Assembly (NCBI RefSeq): GCF_001984195.1
Contig: NZ_MTQN01000010.1
Coordinates: 1,054,001 to 1,118,000 of the forward strand
Source of the DNA: Kribbella sp. ALI-6-A
Lineage (GTDB): Bacteria; Actinomycetota; Actinomycetes; Propionibacteriales; Kribbellaceae
Reading direction: 5' to 3'
DNA length: 64,000 bases
The position numbers were made by a program, and so were the translations under genes. Below, one piece after another: positions 43,456-51,279 of this stretch (position 1 is the first letter of the stretch; every line of letters starts with the position of its first letter). The notes beneath the pieces are model-generated. The model was not told the origin of the DNA. It worked only from the letters and a program-made list of their open reading frames with translations, and made no database searches.

Positions 43456-43471
43456 TCGAACGTCTGTTCGG
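43456..43471. promoter_or_regulatory. LexA-type SOS box upstream of pafB
   Basis: TCGAAC-GTCT-GTTCGG matches the actinobacterial SOS box TCGAAC-n4-GTTCGA at 11 of 12 fixed positions. It lies 44-59 bases upstream of the pafB GTG and 40-55 bases from the divergent DUF3866 start. This is what a LexA operator over either promoter would look like. Confidence 0.6.
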
Positions 43472-43515
43472 CGCGCAGTACGCGTTTCGCCCCCGGAACC
43501 CCGTAAGGTGGTCGG

Positions 43516-44475
43516 GTGTCGGCGCGGAAGAGTGAGCGGCTGCTCAACCTGGTGATCTGCCTGCTGGTGGCGCGCACGTACGTGACCAAGGAGCGGATCC
43601 GCGAGGTGGTCGAGGGCTACGCCGGGCAGACCGACGACGCCTTCGAGAAGATGTTCGAGCGCGACAAGGACGAGCTGCGCGATCTCGGCATCCCGATCGA
43701 GATGGGCACCATCGACAAGTTCTTCTCCGACGACGTGGGCTACCGGATCCGCCGCGACGTCTTCGAGCTGCCCGAGGTGCACCTGGAGCCGGACGAGGCC
43801 GCCGTGCTCGGCGTCGCCGCCCGGGTCTGGCAGCACGCCAGCCTGGCCGAGGCGACCACGTCGGCGGTACTGAAGCTGAAGGCGGCCGGGATCCAGACCG
43901 ACCAGTCGGCGCTGAGCGCGATCGAGCCGCATGTCGGCGCGTCCGAGCCGGCCTTCGACCCGCTGTGGTCGGCGGTGGTCAGCCGGACGGTGGTCCGGTT
44001 CGAGCACCGGCGCAGTGGCGCGTCCGAGCCGACCACGCGGACGCTGGAGCCCTGGGGCATCGTGTCCTGGCACGGCCGCTGGTACGTCGTGGGCCGCGAC
44101 CGCGACCGCGAGGCGACCCGGATGTTCCGGATGTCGCGGATCGGCGGCAACGTGAAGACCGTCGGCGGCGCAGGCGCGTTCACCGTGCCGGAGGGCACCG
44201 ACCTGCGCTCGCTGGTCGCCGAGCTGGCGCCGCCGCGGCCGACGTCGGAGGCGAAGGTGCGGGCCCGGACCGGGTCGTGCGTCAGCCTGCGCCGCCGGGC
44301 GAACGCGATCGAGCCGTACGAGGACGGCTGGGACCTGCTGCACGTCCCGTACGCCGACTCCGGTGTGCTGGCCGAGGAGATCGCGTCGTACGGGCCCGAC
44401 GCGGTGGTCGAAGGGCCGGGCGACGTCCTGGACGGCGTACTGCGGCGGCTGCGGACGGTGGCGGGGGTCGGATGA
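43516..44475 (+). CDS. pafB: WYL-domain DNA-damage regulator PafB
   Basis: With PafC it forms the activator of the LexA-independent DNA-damage response of actinobacteria; the WYL domains are thought to sense single-stranded nucleic acid. The 319-residue protein begins with the winged helix (RLLNLVICLLVARTYVTKERIR, then FERDKDELRDLGIPIE), followed by the WYL domain around TRTLEPWGIVSWHGRWYVVGRD and a C-terminal WCX region. TAAGGT near 43503 may be a -10. It overlaps pafC by 4 bases. Confidence 0.95.
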   Translation: MSARKSERLLNLVICLLVARTYVTKERIREVVEGYAGQTDDAFEKMFERDKDELRDLGIPIEMGTIDKFFSDDVGYRIRRDVFELPEVHLEPDEAAVLGVAARVWQHASLAEATTSAVLKLKAAGIQTDQSALSAIEPHVGASEPAFDPLWSAVVSRTVVRFEHRRSGASEPTTRTLEPWGIVSWHGRWYVVGRDRDREATRMFRMSRIGGNVKTVGGAGAFTVPEGTDLRSLVAELAPPRPTSEAKVRARTGSCVSLRRRANAIEPYEDGWDLLHVPYADSGVLAEEIASYGPDAVVEGPGDVLDGVLRRLRTVAGVG

Positions 44476-45449
44476 GCAACGCGCGTGACCAGGTCCAGCG
44501 GCTGCTCGCGCTGGTGCCCTACCTGCGGGAGAACGACGGCGCCCGGGTCGACGACGTCGCCGCGGACTTCGGGGTGCGGCCGAAGCAGATCATCGCCGAC
44601 CTCAAGGTGCTCTGGTTCTGCGGCCTGCCGGGCGCGCAGATGGGCGACCTGATCGAGATCGACATCGACGCCGCCGAGGGCGAAGGCGTCATCCACCTGA
44701 ACAACGCCGACTACCTGGCCCGGCCGCTGCGGCTCGCGGCGGACGAGGCCCTCGCGCTGCTGACCGCGCTGCGCACGCTGCGCGAGGTGACCGCCGGTGG
44801 CGACCGTGACGCCGTCGACCGGGCGATCGGCAAGCTGGAGACGGCCGCCGGGGCGGGCGCCGCGGCCAGCGAGGGTGCCGCCGCACACGTCCACGTCGAG
44901 CCGGCCGCGCCGGAGATCGCCGAGACGGTCAACCGCGGGCTGGCCGGCAAGCGGCGGCTGCACCTGACGTACGACGTACCGTCGCGTGACGAGACGACCG
45001 AGCGGGACGTCGATCCGATGCGGCTGGTGGTCTCCGAGGGCCGCACGTATCTCGAGGCCTGGTGCCGGCTGGCTGAGGACGTGCGGCTGTTCCGCCTGGA
45101 TCGGATTGCCGGGGTCAAGCTGCTCGATCTGCCCAGCGAGCCGCCGCCGGAGGCGACTCCGCGGGACCTGTCCAACGGGATGTTCCAGCCCTCCGACTGC
45201 GACCTGCTCGCCACGGTCTCACTGGCGCCGCCGGCCCGCTGGGTCGCCGAGTACTACCCGACGGAGTCGGTCGAGGAAGGCCCCGACGGCTCGCTGATCA
45301 TCCAGTTGCGGGTGGCCGACACGGCGTGGCTGCAGCGTCTGGTGCTGCGCCTCGGCGGCTCGGCGACGGTCCTCGAACCAGCTGAGCTGGGCGCCCAGAT
45401 CGCCGGCACCGCCCGCGAGGCCTTGTCGGCGTACGACGACCAGCTCTGA
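44472..45449 (+). CDS. pafC: WYL-domain DNA-damage regulator PafC
   Basis: Obligate partner of PafB, 325 residues. The N-terminal helix-turn-helix spans QVQRLLALVPYLREN and FGVRPKQIIADLKVLWFCGLPG. The WYL domain is seen around TTERDVDPMRLVVSEGRTYLEAWCRLAEDVRLFRLDRI, and a C-terminal WCX part ends at SAYDDQL. The ATG overlaps the pafB stop (ATGA), which suits equal production of the two subunits. The original name refers to its place next to pafA rather than to a proteasome role. Confidence 0.95.
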   Translation: MSNARDQVQRLLALVPYLRENDGARVDDVAADFGVRPKQIIADLKVLWFCGLPGAQMGDLIEIDIDAAEGEGVIHLNNADYLARPLRLAADEALALLTALRTLREVTAGGDRDAVDRAIGKLETAAGAGAAASEGAAAHVHVEPAAPEIAETVNRGLAGKRRLHLTYDVPSRDETTERDVDPMRLVVSEGRTYLEAWCRLAEDVRLFRLDRIAGVKLLDLPSEPPPEATPRDLSNGMFQPSDCDLLATVSLAPPARWVAEYYPTESVEEGPDGSLIIQLRVADTAWLQRLVLRLGGSATVLEPAELGAQIAGTAREALSAYDDQL

Positions 45450-45455
45450 CGCCGG

Positions 45456-45884
45456 TCAGGCGCCGAAGCGGCCTCGGGCCTCCACCGGGATCAGCGGCTT
45501 CTCGGCCCGGACCTTGAGCTGCTGGACGGCCCAGGTGTTGCCGTCGGGGTCGCTGAAGCCGAAGAAGGTGCCGCCGTCGTCGGGAGAGAAGCTGGTGATC
45601 TCCGAGCACTCGACACCGCGGCCGACCAGCTCGGCCCGGGCGGCCTCGGCATCGGCGACGCAGAGCTGGAGGCCGCGCAGCGAGCCGGGGGTCATCTCGT
45701 TCTGGGACGGCAGGCTGCCGACGACGATCGAGCAGCCGGAGCCGCGGGGCGTGAGCTGGGCGACGTGCATGTGCTCGTTGACCGTGTCGTGATCGAGGTC
45801 GAAGCCGACCTGGTCGCGGTAGAAGGCGATCGCCCGGTCGAGGTCGGAAACGGGGACGACCACGACTTCCAGGGTCCAGTCCAT
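45456..45884 (-). CDS. VOC-family (glyoxalase/dioxygenase-fold) protein
   Basis: A 142-residue protein of the vicinal-oxygen-chelate fold, beginning WTLEVVVVPVSDLDRAIAFYRD, with the second half ending in FFGFSDPDGNTWAVQQL. The likely metal ligands are His/Gln in HVAQL and the Gln near the end. TAGGAG precedes the ATG by 9 bases. It is convergent to pafC and lies 76 bases downstream of the sigma-factor gene on the same strand. Substrate unknown. Confidence 0.87.
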   Translation of the reverse strand: MDWTLEVVVVPVSDLDRAIAFYRDQVGFDLDHDTVNEHMHVAQLTPRGSGCSIVVGSLPSQNEMTPGSLRGLQLCVADAEAARAELVGRGVECSEITSFSPDDGGTFFGFSDPDGNTWAVQQLKVRAEKPLIPVEARGRFGA

Positions 45885-45960
45885 CGAAGTGCTCCTAGCG
45901 GGAGGGGCGCTGGATGCGCCCGGCACTCAGTACGACGTACCGGCGGCGGAAAGTCATCGC

Positions 45961-47268
45961 TCACCAGGTCATCGGCAGCCCGAACGCGGCGAACAGGTGC
46001 GGCTCGAAGGTGGTGATCTCCGCGATCAGGCCGTCCTCGAACCGCAGTACGTCGAGCAGCTGGGCCCGGTAGACGCTCGTGCCAGGCCGTTGCAGGTACG
46101 CCGCGACGGCGAGCTGCCCGTTGGCCTGGACCGGCACGTGCCGCCAGTGCCCGGCGAACATCGGCGACGCCGGGTCCAGGTTCGGCCGGACGAAGCCGAA
46201 GAGCGCGTCGCGCGAGGTGAACCAGAACGGGTTCGGCGGCATCGTCAGTACGGCGTCCTGGCGGACCAGCTCCACCATCGCGTCGATGTCGGCCACGGCC
46301 GCCGCGTCCATGTACCGCTGCAGCAACGCCCGGTCCTCAGCGCTCGGCTCGCGGGCCGACCAGTCCTCGCGCCGCTGCGGCAGCGCCTCCCGCAGAGCGG
46401 CCCGTCCACGCTGTACGGCGCTGTTGGCCGACGCCAGGCTGGAACCGAGCAGTTCGGCGGTCTCCTGCGCCGACCAGCGGGCGACGTCGCGCAGGATCAC
46501 CGCGGCGCGCTGCCGTGGCGGCAGGTGCTGGATCGCGGTGAGGAACACCAGCTCGAGCGTCTCGCTCGCCACGGCCTGCTCGTCCGGCTCGTGCCCGGGC
46601 GCAGGTCGCTCGGGCAGCTGGTCGTCCGGGTACGGCTGGAGCCAGGCGATCCGGGGCGGTGGCGGGCCGTCGCCGGAGTCCAGGCCCGGGATCGGCTCGT
46701 ACGTCGCCGGCTGCCGGTTGAGCTTGCGCAGGAAGTCGAGGCAGGCGTTGGTGGCGATCTTGTAGAGCCAGGCGCGCGGGTTGTCGATCTCGGCGAGGGT
46801 GCCGGCCGAGCGCCAGGCGCGCAGGAAGGTCTCCTGGGTGAGGTCCTCGGCTTCGTCGTACGAGCCGAGCAGGCGGTAGCAGTGCGCGCGCAGCTCGTTG
46901 CGGTGCGACTCGATCAGCGCGGTGAAGGCGTCCTCACCGGAATTCGTCACGCCGCCGGGTGTGACGTTTTCCGAAAGCGTCACGCGGTCCGGCGTGACGT
47001 TTTCCTCCCGCGCCTGACGAGCCACGCGCCGCAGCTGGGTGATTCTGGTCGACAGCGCCTCGACGTCGGCGTGCAGCGCGGTGGGAGGCGTCGGCCGGAG
47101 CCGGCGGGCCCGGTCGGCGATGTCCGAGATCAGCTCCTGGACCGGAAGCCCGGGGGACCGGCGGCGCTCCCGGTAGGCGCGCTGCCGACACGCCGGTGAG
47201 CAGTACGACGCCGTCCGCCCCGGCCCGCCGCTGCTCGCGATCGGTTTCCCGCACACCGTGCACGTCAT
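45961..47268 (-). CDS. ECF sigma factor with N-terminal zinc-ribbon module and SnoaL-like C-terminus
   Basis: A 435-residue fusion. Residues 1-37 form a CxxC...CxxxC zinc ribbon (Cys3, 6, 23, 27) ending in ACRQRAYRERR. Residues 38-88 are helical, 89-110 are a perfectly spaced tandem 11-residue repeat (ENVTPDRVTLS, ENVTPGGVTNS), and 115-300 are ECF sigma regions 2 and 4 (YDEAEDLTQETFLRAWRS; LPPRQRAAVILRDVARWSAQ). Residues 310-435 are a SnoaL-like domain, as in SigG/SigJ-type factors. If an internal start is used, the sigma could be made alone. The gene follows the winged-helix gene by 7 bases. Confidence 0.85.
   Translation of the reverse strand: MTCTVCGKPIASSGGPGRTASYCSPACRQRAYRERRRSPGLPVQELISDIADRARRLRPTPPTALHADVEALSTRITQLRRVARQAREENVTPDRVTLSENVTPGGVTNSGEDAFTALIESHRNELRAHCYRLLGSYDEAEDLTQETFLRAWRSAGTLAEIDNPRAWLYKIATNACLDFLRKLNRQPATYEPIPGLDSGDGPPPPRIAWLQPYPDDQLPERPAPGHEPDEQAVASETLELVFLTAIQHLPPRQRAAVILRDVARWSAQETAELLGSSLASANSAVQRGRAALREALPQRREDWSAREPSAEDRALLQRYMDAAAVADIDAMVELVRQDAVLTMPPNPFWFTSRDALFGFVRPNLDPASPMFAGHWRHVPVQANGQLAVAAYLQRPGTSVYRAQLLDVLRFEDGLIAEITTFEPHLFAAFGLPMTW
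46946..47005. repeat. Two 27-base direct repeats, each palindromic, in the sigma-factor linker
   Basis: The units at 46946-46972 and 46979-47005 are 33 bases apart and share GTCACGC...GTGACGTTTTCC. Each contains an inverted repeat: CGTCACGC with GTGTGACG in the first (one mismatch), CGTCACGC with GCGTGACG in the second (perfect). They encode the 11-residue tandem repeat between the zinc ribbon and the sigma domains. Confidence 0.7.
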
Positions 47269-47275
47269 CGCGGCC

Positions 47276-48466
47276 TCATCCTTGACTGAGGATCCGCTCC
47301 AGCGGCGTGCGGAACCGCGGCGTGATCCGCACCCCGGCCAGCCACGACGTCCAGCGGGCGGCATGGTCCTCGATCGCGGCCGCGGTCTCCCGGCCGACGT
47401 CCTCGAGCAACTGGTACCGGACCTCACCCGACTCCGGCTGGCCCCACGCGCCGACGATCCGGCCGTCGGCCCAGATCGTCGGGCCGATGTTGCCGGTGGT
47501 GTCGAACAGGCGGGCCTTGTGCTCGCCCAGGTACCACCCGCGGTCCTTCCAGCCCATCGGCGTCGGATCCAGCGCGGGCAGGAACGCGACCCAGGGCTCG
47601 ACCTCCGCCTCGGGCGCCTCGTCACCGGGCAGCACGTAGCCCGGTGTGCCGTCCAGGTCGACCTCGACGGCGTCCACCGCGACCAGCGCCTTGCGGGTCT
47701 GGCCGAGCGTCCACCCGGTCCACCACTGCAGATCCGCCGTCGTGCCCGGCCCGAAGGATTGCAGCCACGCCCGCGCGAGCGCCGTCCGGGCGTCGTCGGC
47801 GGTGAGATCGCTGCTGAGGCCGCTCGGCAGCCACTTCTGCGCCGGGGACCACTGGTGCTGGCTGCTCAGCCACGTGCCGAGCGGGCGGCCGCGGACGATC
47901 CGCCCCTCGGCCGCGAGCTGGAACAGCACCCGGCTGGTGACGTACGGCTGAGCGGCGTACGACTTACCCTCCGCCATCGCCAGCCGGCTGCGCAGCCGCG
48001 GCTCGTCCTGGGCGAGCTCCTGCGCGGTCGCCGAGCCCCGCAGGCTGAGCGCGGTGGCCGTCGACTCCTCGACGGCTCGCAGCCACTGCCCGGCCGCGTC
48101 GGCGTCGCCGGCGATTCCGGCCTCGACCAGGTGCTTGACCAGCAACTTGCGCTGCTTCACCGCGATGTCGTCGGTGCACGCGGCCTGCACGACCGGAGCG
48201 AACGACGTCGGAACGACGAACACCGTGCGCCGCATCCCGAGCATCCGGATCAGCGTGCGGTCGTCGTACAGGGCACGCTCGGTGAGCGCGACGTCACTAC
48301 CCGGCACGCGGGCGGCGGCCGACAGGTGCACCGTCGCCGGATCGGTCGCGTGCAGCACGACCATCGAGGCCGCCGCCTCGACCGGATCGGCCGCCTGGCA
48401 GGAAGTCGCCAGCCGGTGCCGCCGGCCCAGCCTCCTGCGCCGCTCCTCGATCCCGATCCGCACCAC
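47276..48466 (-). CDS. Winged-helix DNA-binding protein (HTH_42, AlkZ-like)
   Basis: A 396-residue protein of the winged-helix family that includes the DNA glycosylases AlkZ and YcaQ. The N-terminal HATDPATVHLSAAARV, the DRTLIRMLGMRRTVFVVP stretch and the late DPTPMGWKDRGWYL are typical. I did not see a clear QxQ or QxD catalytic motif, so glycosylase activity is uncertain. I start at the GTG at 48466, preceded by GAGGGGG; an ATG at 48544 is in frame but runs through a promoter-like TAAGAAT. The ECF sigma gene follows 7 bases downstream. Confidence 0.8.
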   Translation of the reverse strand: MVRIGIEERRRRLGRRHRLATSCQAADPVEAAASMVVLHATDPATVHLSAAARVPGSDVALTERALYDDRTLIRMLGMRRTVFVVPTSFAPVVQAACTDDIAVKQRKLLVKHLVEAGIAGDADAAGQWLRAVEESTATALSLRGSATAQELAQDEPRLRSRLAMAEGKSYAAQPYVTSRVLFQLAAEGRIVRGRPLGTWLSSQHQWSPAQKWLPSGLSSDLTADDARTALARAWLQSFGPGTTADLQWWTGWTLGQTRKALVAVDAVEVDLDGTPGYVLPGDEAPEAEVEPWVAFLPALDPTPMGWKDRGWYLGEHKARLFDTTGNIGPTIWADGRIVGAWGQPESGEVRYQLLEDVGRETAAAIEDHAARWTSWLAGVRITPRFRTPLERILSQG

Positions 48467-48606
48467 GCCGGCCCCCTCGCTCAACGGCGGAACGCGGGAC
48501 TGCGCCCCGTCCGGACACCAATTCTTACCATCGCGTTCCGACATCGTTGCCCGTAGCGGACACCCGGCGGCGTGGATCGCGCCCCCGGACCGGATAGGCT
48601 CCCGCT

Positions 48607-48789
48607 ATGTACTGGTTCCTGCTCTTCCTCGCGGTGGTGGCGGTGTGGCTCGGAGTCCTCGCCCTGCTGGCGAAGAAGCTGTGGGGCCAGACCAAGGCGC
48701 TGACGCGTGAGTTGGTCGCCGCCCAGTCCAAGCTCGAGGCGGCGCAGAGCCAGGGGTCAAGACGGACCCGGGAGTCTGCGCGTTCCTGA
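48607..48789 (+). CDS. Small single-pass membrane protein with coiled coil
   Basis: A 60-residue protein with one hydrophobic helix (residues about 3-22) followed by a basic, heptad-like helix (TKALTRELVAAQSKLEAAQSQ). No named family recognised. It lies 59 bases upstream of tatA in the same direction and may share its transcript. The ATG ribosome site is weak. The TatA-like layout (membrane helix plus amphipathic helix) is suggestive only. Confidence 0.6.
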   Translation: MYWFLLFLAVVAVWLGVLALLAKKLWGQTKALTRELVAAQSKLEAAQSQGSRRTRESARS

Positions 48790-48848
48790 GCGTAGTATCG
48801 GCCCAAGTCTCACGTTGAGCCATCGTTAGTCGTGAAAGGGAGATCCTC

Positions 48849-49172
48849 ATGCCCCCGCTTCTCGGTATGCCCCAGGGCGCAGAGTGGCTCGTCATCCTCG
48901 CGATCGTCGTGCTGCTGTTCGGTTCGGCCAAGCTGCCGGCCCTGGTCAAGCAGCTCGGCAAGTCGAAGAAGATCTGGGAGGAAGAAGTCGGCACCGGCCG
49001 GAAGAAGGACGCCGAGCTGACCGAGGGCCAGCCTCCGGTGCAGCAGCCGGTCCAGCCCGTCCAGCCGGTTCAGCAGCCCGTGCAGCCGCCGGTTCAGCAG
49101 ACCCCGCAGCAGAACCAGACGAACGGCCAGGCTCCGGGCGACGGCATGCCGCCGACGCACACCGCCAACTGA
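48849..49172 (+). CDS. tatA: Sec-independent translocase subunit TatA
   Basis: Pore-forming component of the twin-arginine export pathway, 107 residues. GAEWLVILAIVVLLFGSAKLPALVKQLGKSKKIW is the typical transmembrane helix, FG hinge and amphipathic helix, although the stretch is longer than needed to define it. The tail is a Pro/Gln/Val repeat (PVQQPVQPVQPVQQ) instead of the usual acidic tail. GAAAGGGAG precedes the ATG. It is followed by tatC; no tatB is present here, as is usual for this locus. Confidence 0.93.
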   Translation: MPPLLGMPQGAEWLVILAIVVLLFGSAKLPALVKQLGKSKKIWEEEVGTGRKKDAELTEGQPPVQQPVQPVQPVQQPVQPPVQQTPQQNQTNGQAPGDGMPPTHTAN

Positions 49173-49188
49173 GTCACGCGCACCACCT

Positions 49189-50010
49189 GTGACGATGGTG
49201 AGGTTCGGACGGCGCAAGGAACCACGTCCGAAGGACGAAGAGGGTCGGATGACCCTGCGCGAGCACATCGCCGAGCTGCGCAACCGGCTGCTCGTCTCGG
49301 TGCTCGCGATCGTGCTGCTGACGATCGTCGGCTATGTCTTCTACGACCAGGCGCTGGACTTCCTGGTCAAGCCGTTCAACACCGGCGTGGCCGACCTGAT
49401 CGCGAGCAACAACGGCGGCAAGCGGCCCGAGCTCACCTTCAACAACGTGACCTCGCCGTTCACCTTCCAGATCAAGATCTCGCTGGTGTTCGGCCTGATC
49501 CTGGCCGCGCCGGTGTGGCTGTACGAGCTGTGGGCGTTCATCGCTCCCGGTCTGCACCGGTCCGAGCGGCGCTGGGCGGTGCTGTTCGCGGCGATCGCGA
49601 CCCCGCTGTTCGCGGCCGGGCTGGCGGTGGCCTACTGGACGCTGCCGAAGGGCATCGAGATCCTGATCGGCTTCACGCCGGACTTCGCCCAGAACCTGAT
49701 CACGCTGCCGGAGTACCTGGACTTCGTGCTGCGCACGATGCTGGTGTTCGGGATCGCGTTCCTGCTGCCCCTGGTCGTCGTGCTGCTGAACATCGTCGGG
49801 GTGGTTCCGTCCGCCGCGCTGGCCAAGTTCCGCCCGTACATCGTGCTGGCGATCTTCGTCTTCGGCGCGGTCGCGACGCCGTCGGGTGACCCGTTCTCGC
49901 TGATGTTCCTGGCGCTGCCGATGTGCGCGTTGTTCTTCGGCGCCGAGATCATCACCCGGATCCTGGACAAGCGGAAAGCCCGCAAGGCCGAAGCCCTCCT
50001 GGCCGAATGA
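49189..50010 (+). CDS. tatC: Sec-independent translocase subunit TatC
   Basis: Receptor for twin-arginine signal peptides, a six-helix membrane protein of 273 residues. MTLREHIAELRNRLL is the conserved cytoplasmic start, FNNVTSPFTFQIKIS and YELWAFIAPGLHRSERR are typical, and the signal-binding Glu lies in these loops. PYIVLAIFVFGAVATPSGDPFSLMFLALP marks helices 5-6. The start is uncertain: GTG at 49189, ATG at 49195 or GTG at 49198, none with a strong ribosome site. It overlaps the kinase gene by 4 bases. Confidence 0.95.
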   Translation: MTMVRFGRRKEPRPKDEEGRMTLREHIAELRNRLLVSVLAIVLLTIVGYVFYDQALDFLVKPFNTGVADLIASNNGGKRPELTFNNVTSPFTFQIKISLVFGLILAAPVWLYELWAFIAPGLHRSERRWAVLFAAIATPLFAAGLAVAYWTLPKGIEILIGFTPDFAQNLITLPEYLDFVLRTMLVFGIAFLLPLVVVLLNIVGVVPSAALAKFRPYIVLAIFVFGAVATPSGDPFSLMFLALPMCALFFGAEIITRILDKRKARKAEALLAE

Positions 50011-50882
50011 CCAGCCGGAGAATCGCGCTGGTGGTCAATCCCACCAGCGGTCGCGGCCTGGGCGCGCGGGTGGCTCCGGTGGTCCAGCGGCGGCTGGAGG
50101 CCGGCGGGCTGGACGTCGATCGGTACGAGACGACCTGCGCGGAGGACGTCGGCCGGATCTCCGCCGAGGTGGTCGCGTCCGGCGCGGACGGGGTCGCCCT
50201 CGTCGGCGGTGACGGCACGCTGCATCTGGGCGCACAGGTGCTGGCCGAGTCGGGCATGCCGTTCGGCGTGATCCCGGCCGGGACCGGCAACGACTTCGCC
50301 CGCGGCCTCGGCGTACCGCTGAAGGACCCGGTCGCGGCCGCCGACCTGATCGTGGCCGGCCGGACCCGGGCGGTCGACCTCGCGGTCGCCGAGGGCAGGT
50401 TCATCACCACCGTCGTGGCCGGCGGGTTCGACTCCCTGGTGAACAAACGCGCCAACGCGATGACCTGGCCGAAGGGCAACGCCCGCTACACCCTCGCGAC
50501 GCTGGCCGAGCTGCGCACCTTCACGCCGCTGTCGTACGTCCTGACCGTCGACGGCGAGCGGATCGAGACCGACGCGATGCTGGTCGCGGTCGGCACCGGC
50601 CCGACGTACGGCGGGGGACTGCAGATCTGCGCGGGCGCCGAGATCGACGACGGCCGGCTCGACATCACGATCATCAGGCCGGTGTCCCGGCTGACCCTGC
50701 TGCAGATGTTCCCGAAGCTGTCCAAGGGCACCCATCTGGGCCATCCGGCGGTGCACACCCTGCGCGGCGCGACCGTCCGGCTGGAGTCGCCGACCGTCAC
50801 CGCGTACGCCGACGGCGAGATCCTCGGCCCGCTGCCGGTCGACATCGGCATCGCACCCGGCGCGCTCACCGTCTACGGCTGA
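50007..50882 (+). CDS. Diacylglycerol/lipid kinase family protein
   Basis: A 291-residue lipid kinase of the DagK/YegS fold. ALVVNPTSGRG at the N-terminus, VALVGGDGTLH with the catalytic GGDGT, and GVIPAGTGNDFARGLG are the conserved nucleotide-binding and active-site segments. DGEILGPLPVDIGIAPGALTV ends the protein. The substrate may be diacylglycerol or another lipid alcohol. The ATG overlaps the tatC stop (ATGA). Confidence 0.92.
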   Translation: MTSRRIALVVNPTSGRGLGARVAPVVQRRLEAGGLDVDRYETTCAEDVGRISAEVVASGADGVALVGGDGTLHLGAQVLAESGMPFGVIPAGTGNDFARGLGVPLKDPVAAADLIVAGRTRAVDLAVAEGRFITTVVAGGFDSLVNKRANAMTWPKGNARYTLATLAELRTFTPLSYVLTVDGERIETDAMLVAVGTGPTYGGGLQICAGAEIDDGRLDITIIRPVSRLTLLQMFPKLSKGTHLGHPAVHTLRGATVRLESPTVTAYADGEILGPLPVDIGIAPGALTVYG

Positions 50883-50927
50883 GCGGGAGGCGTACGGCGA
50901 CAGCTTCCACATCGACTGAGCTGCTGT

Positions 50928-51242
50928 TCAGGAGGTCGCGTCGACGACCTCCAGGCGGGCCTCGACCGGGGCGCCGGCCTGGAGGTCTTCGGCGGTGCGG
51001 ACCGCCTTCTTCACGGGCAGCACGTAGGTCCCGGTCTTGCTGTCCGGGAAGACCGACGTCTGCCAGGTGGTGCTGCCGACCGTGACGGTCACGCGCACCG
51101 ATCCGAACCCACGGCGGGTCCCGGCCGTGAGGTCGGCGATGTCGTCGCTGGTCTCGGCCGGGACGGAGACGAAGTGCCAACTGCCCTCGCCCGGGTGCTC
51201 CCACAGGAGCGCTGAGAACTCGAAGATCCCGATGCCTGCCAC
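50928..51242 (-). CDS. DUF1905 protein
   Basis: A 104-residue single-domain protein. FEFSALLWEHPGEGSWHFVSVP, GSVRVTVTVGSTTWQTSVFP and TYVLPVKKAVRTAEDLQAGAPVEARLEV are the DUF1905 landmarks, which predict a small beta barrel. Function unknown. It is 37 bases downstream of the MMPL gene on the same strand and convergent to the lipid kinase gene. Confidence 0.88.
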   Translation of the reverse strand: MAGIGIFEFSALLWEHPGEGSWHFVSVPAETSDDIADLTAGTRRGFGSVRVTVTVGSTTWQTSVFPDSKTGTYVLPVKKAVRTAEDLQAGAPVEARLEVVDATS

Positions 51243-51279
51243 AAGCCCGAGCGTAGAGACCTCCGCCGACAGATTCGGC

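Noticed and set aside
49036-49130. Short repeated units in tatA, considered as a CRISPR-like or tandem DNA repeat
   Set aside because: They are in-frame codons for a Pro-Gln-Val tail, with no unique spacers and no cas genes nearby.
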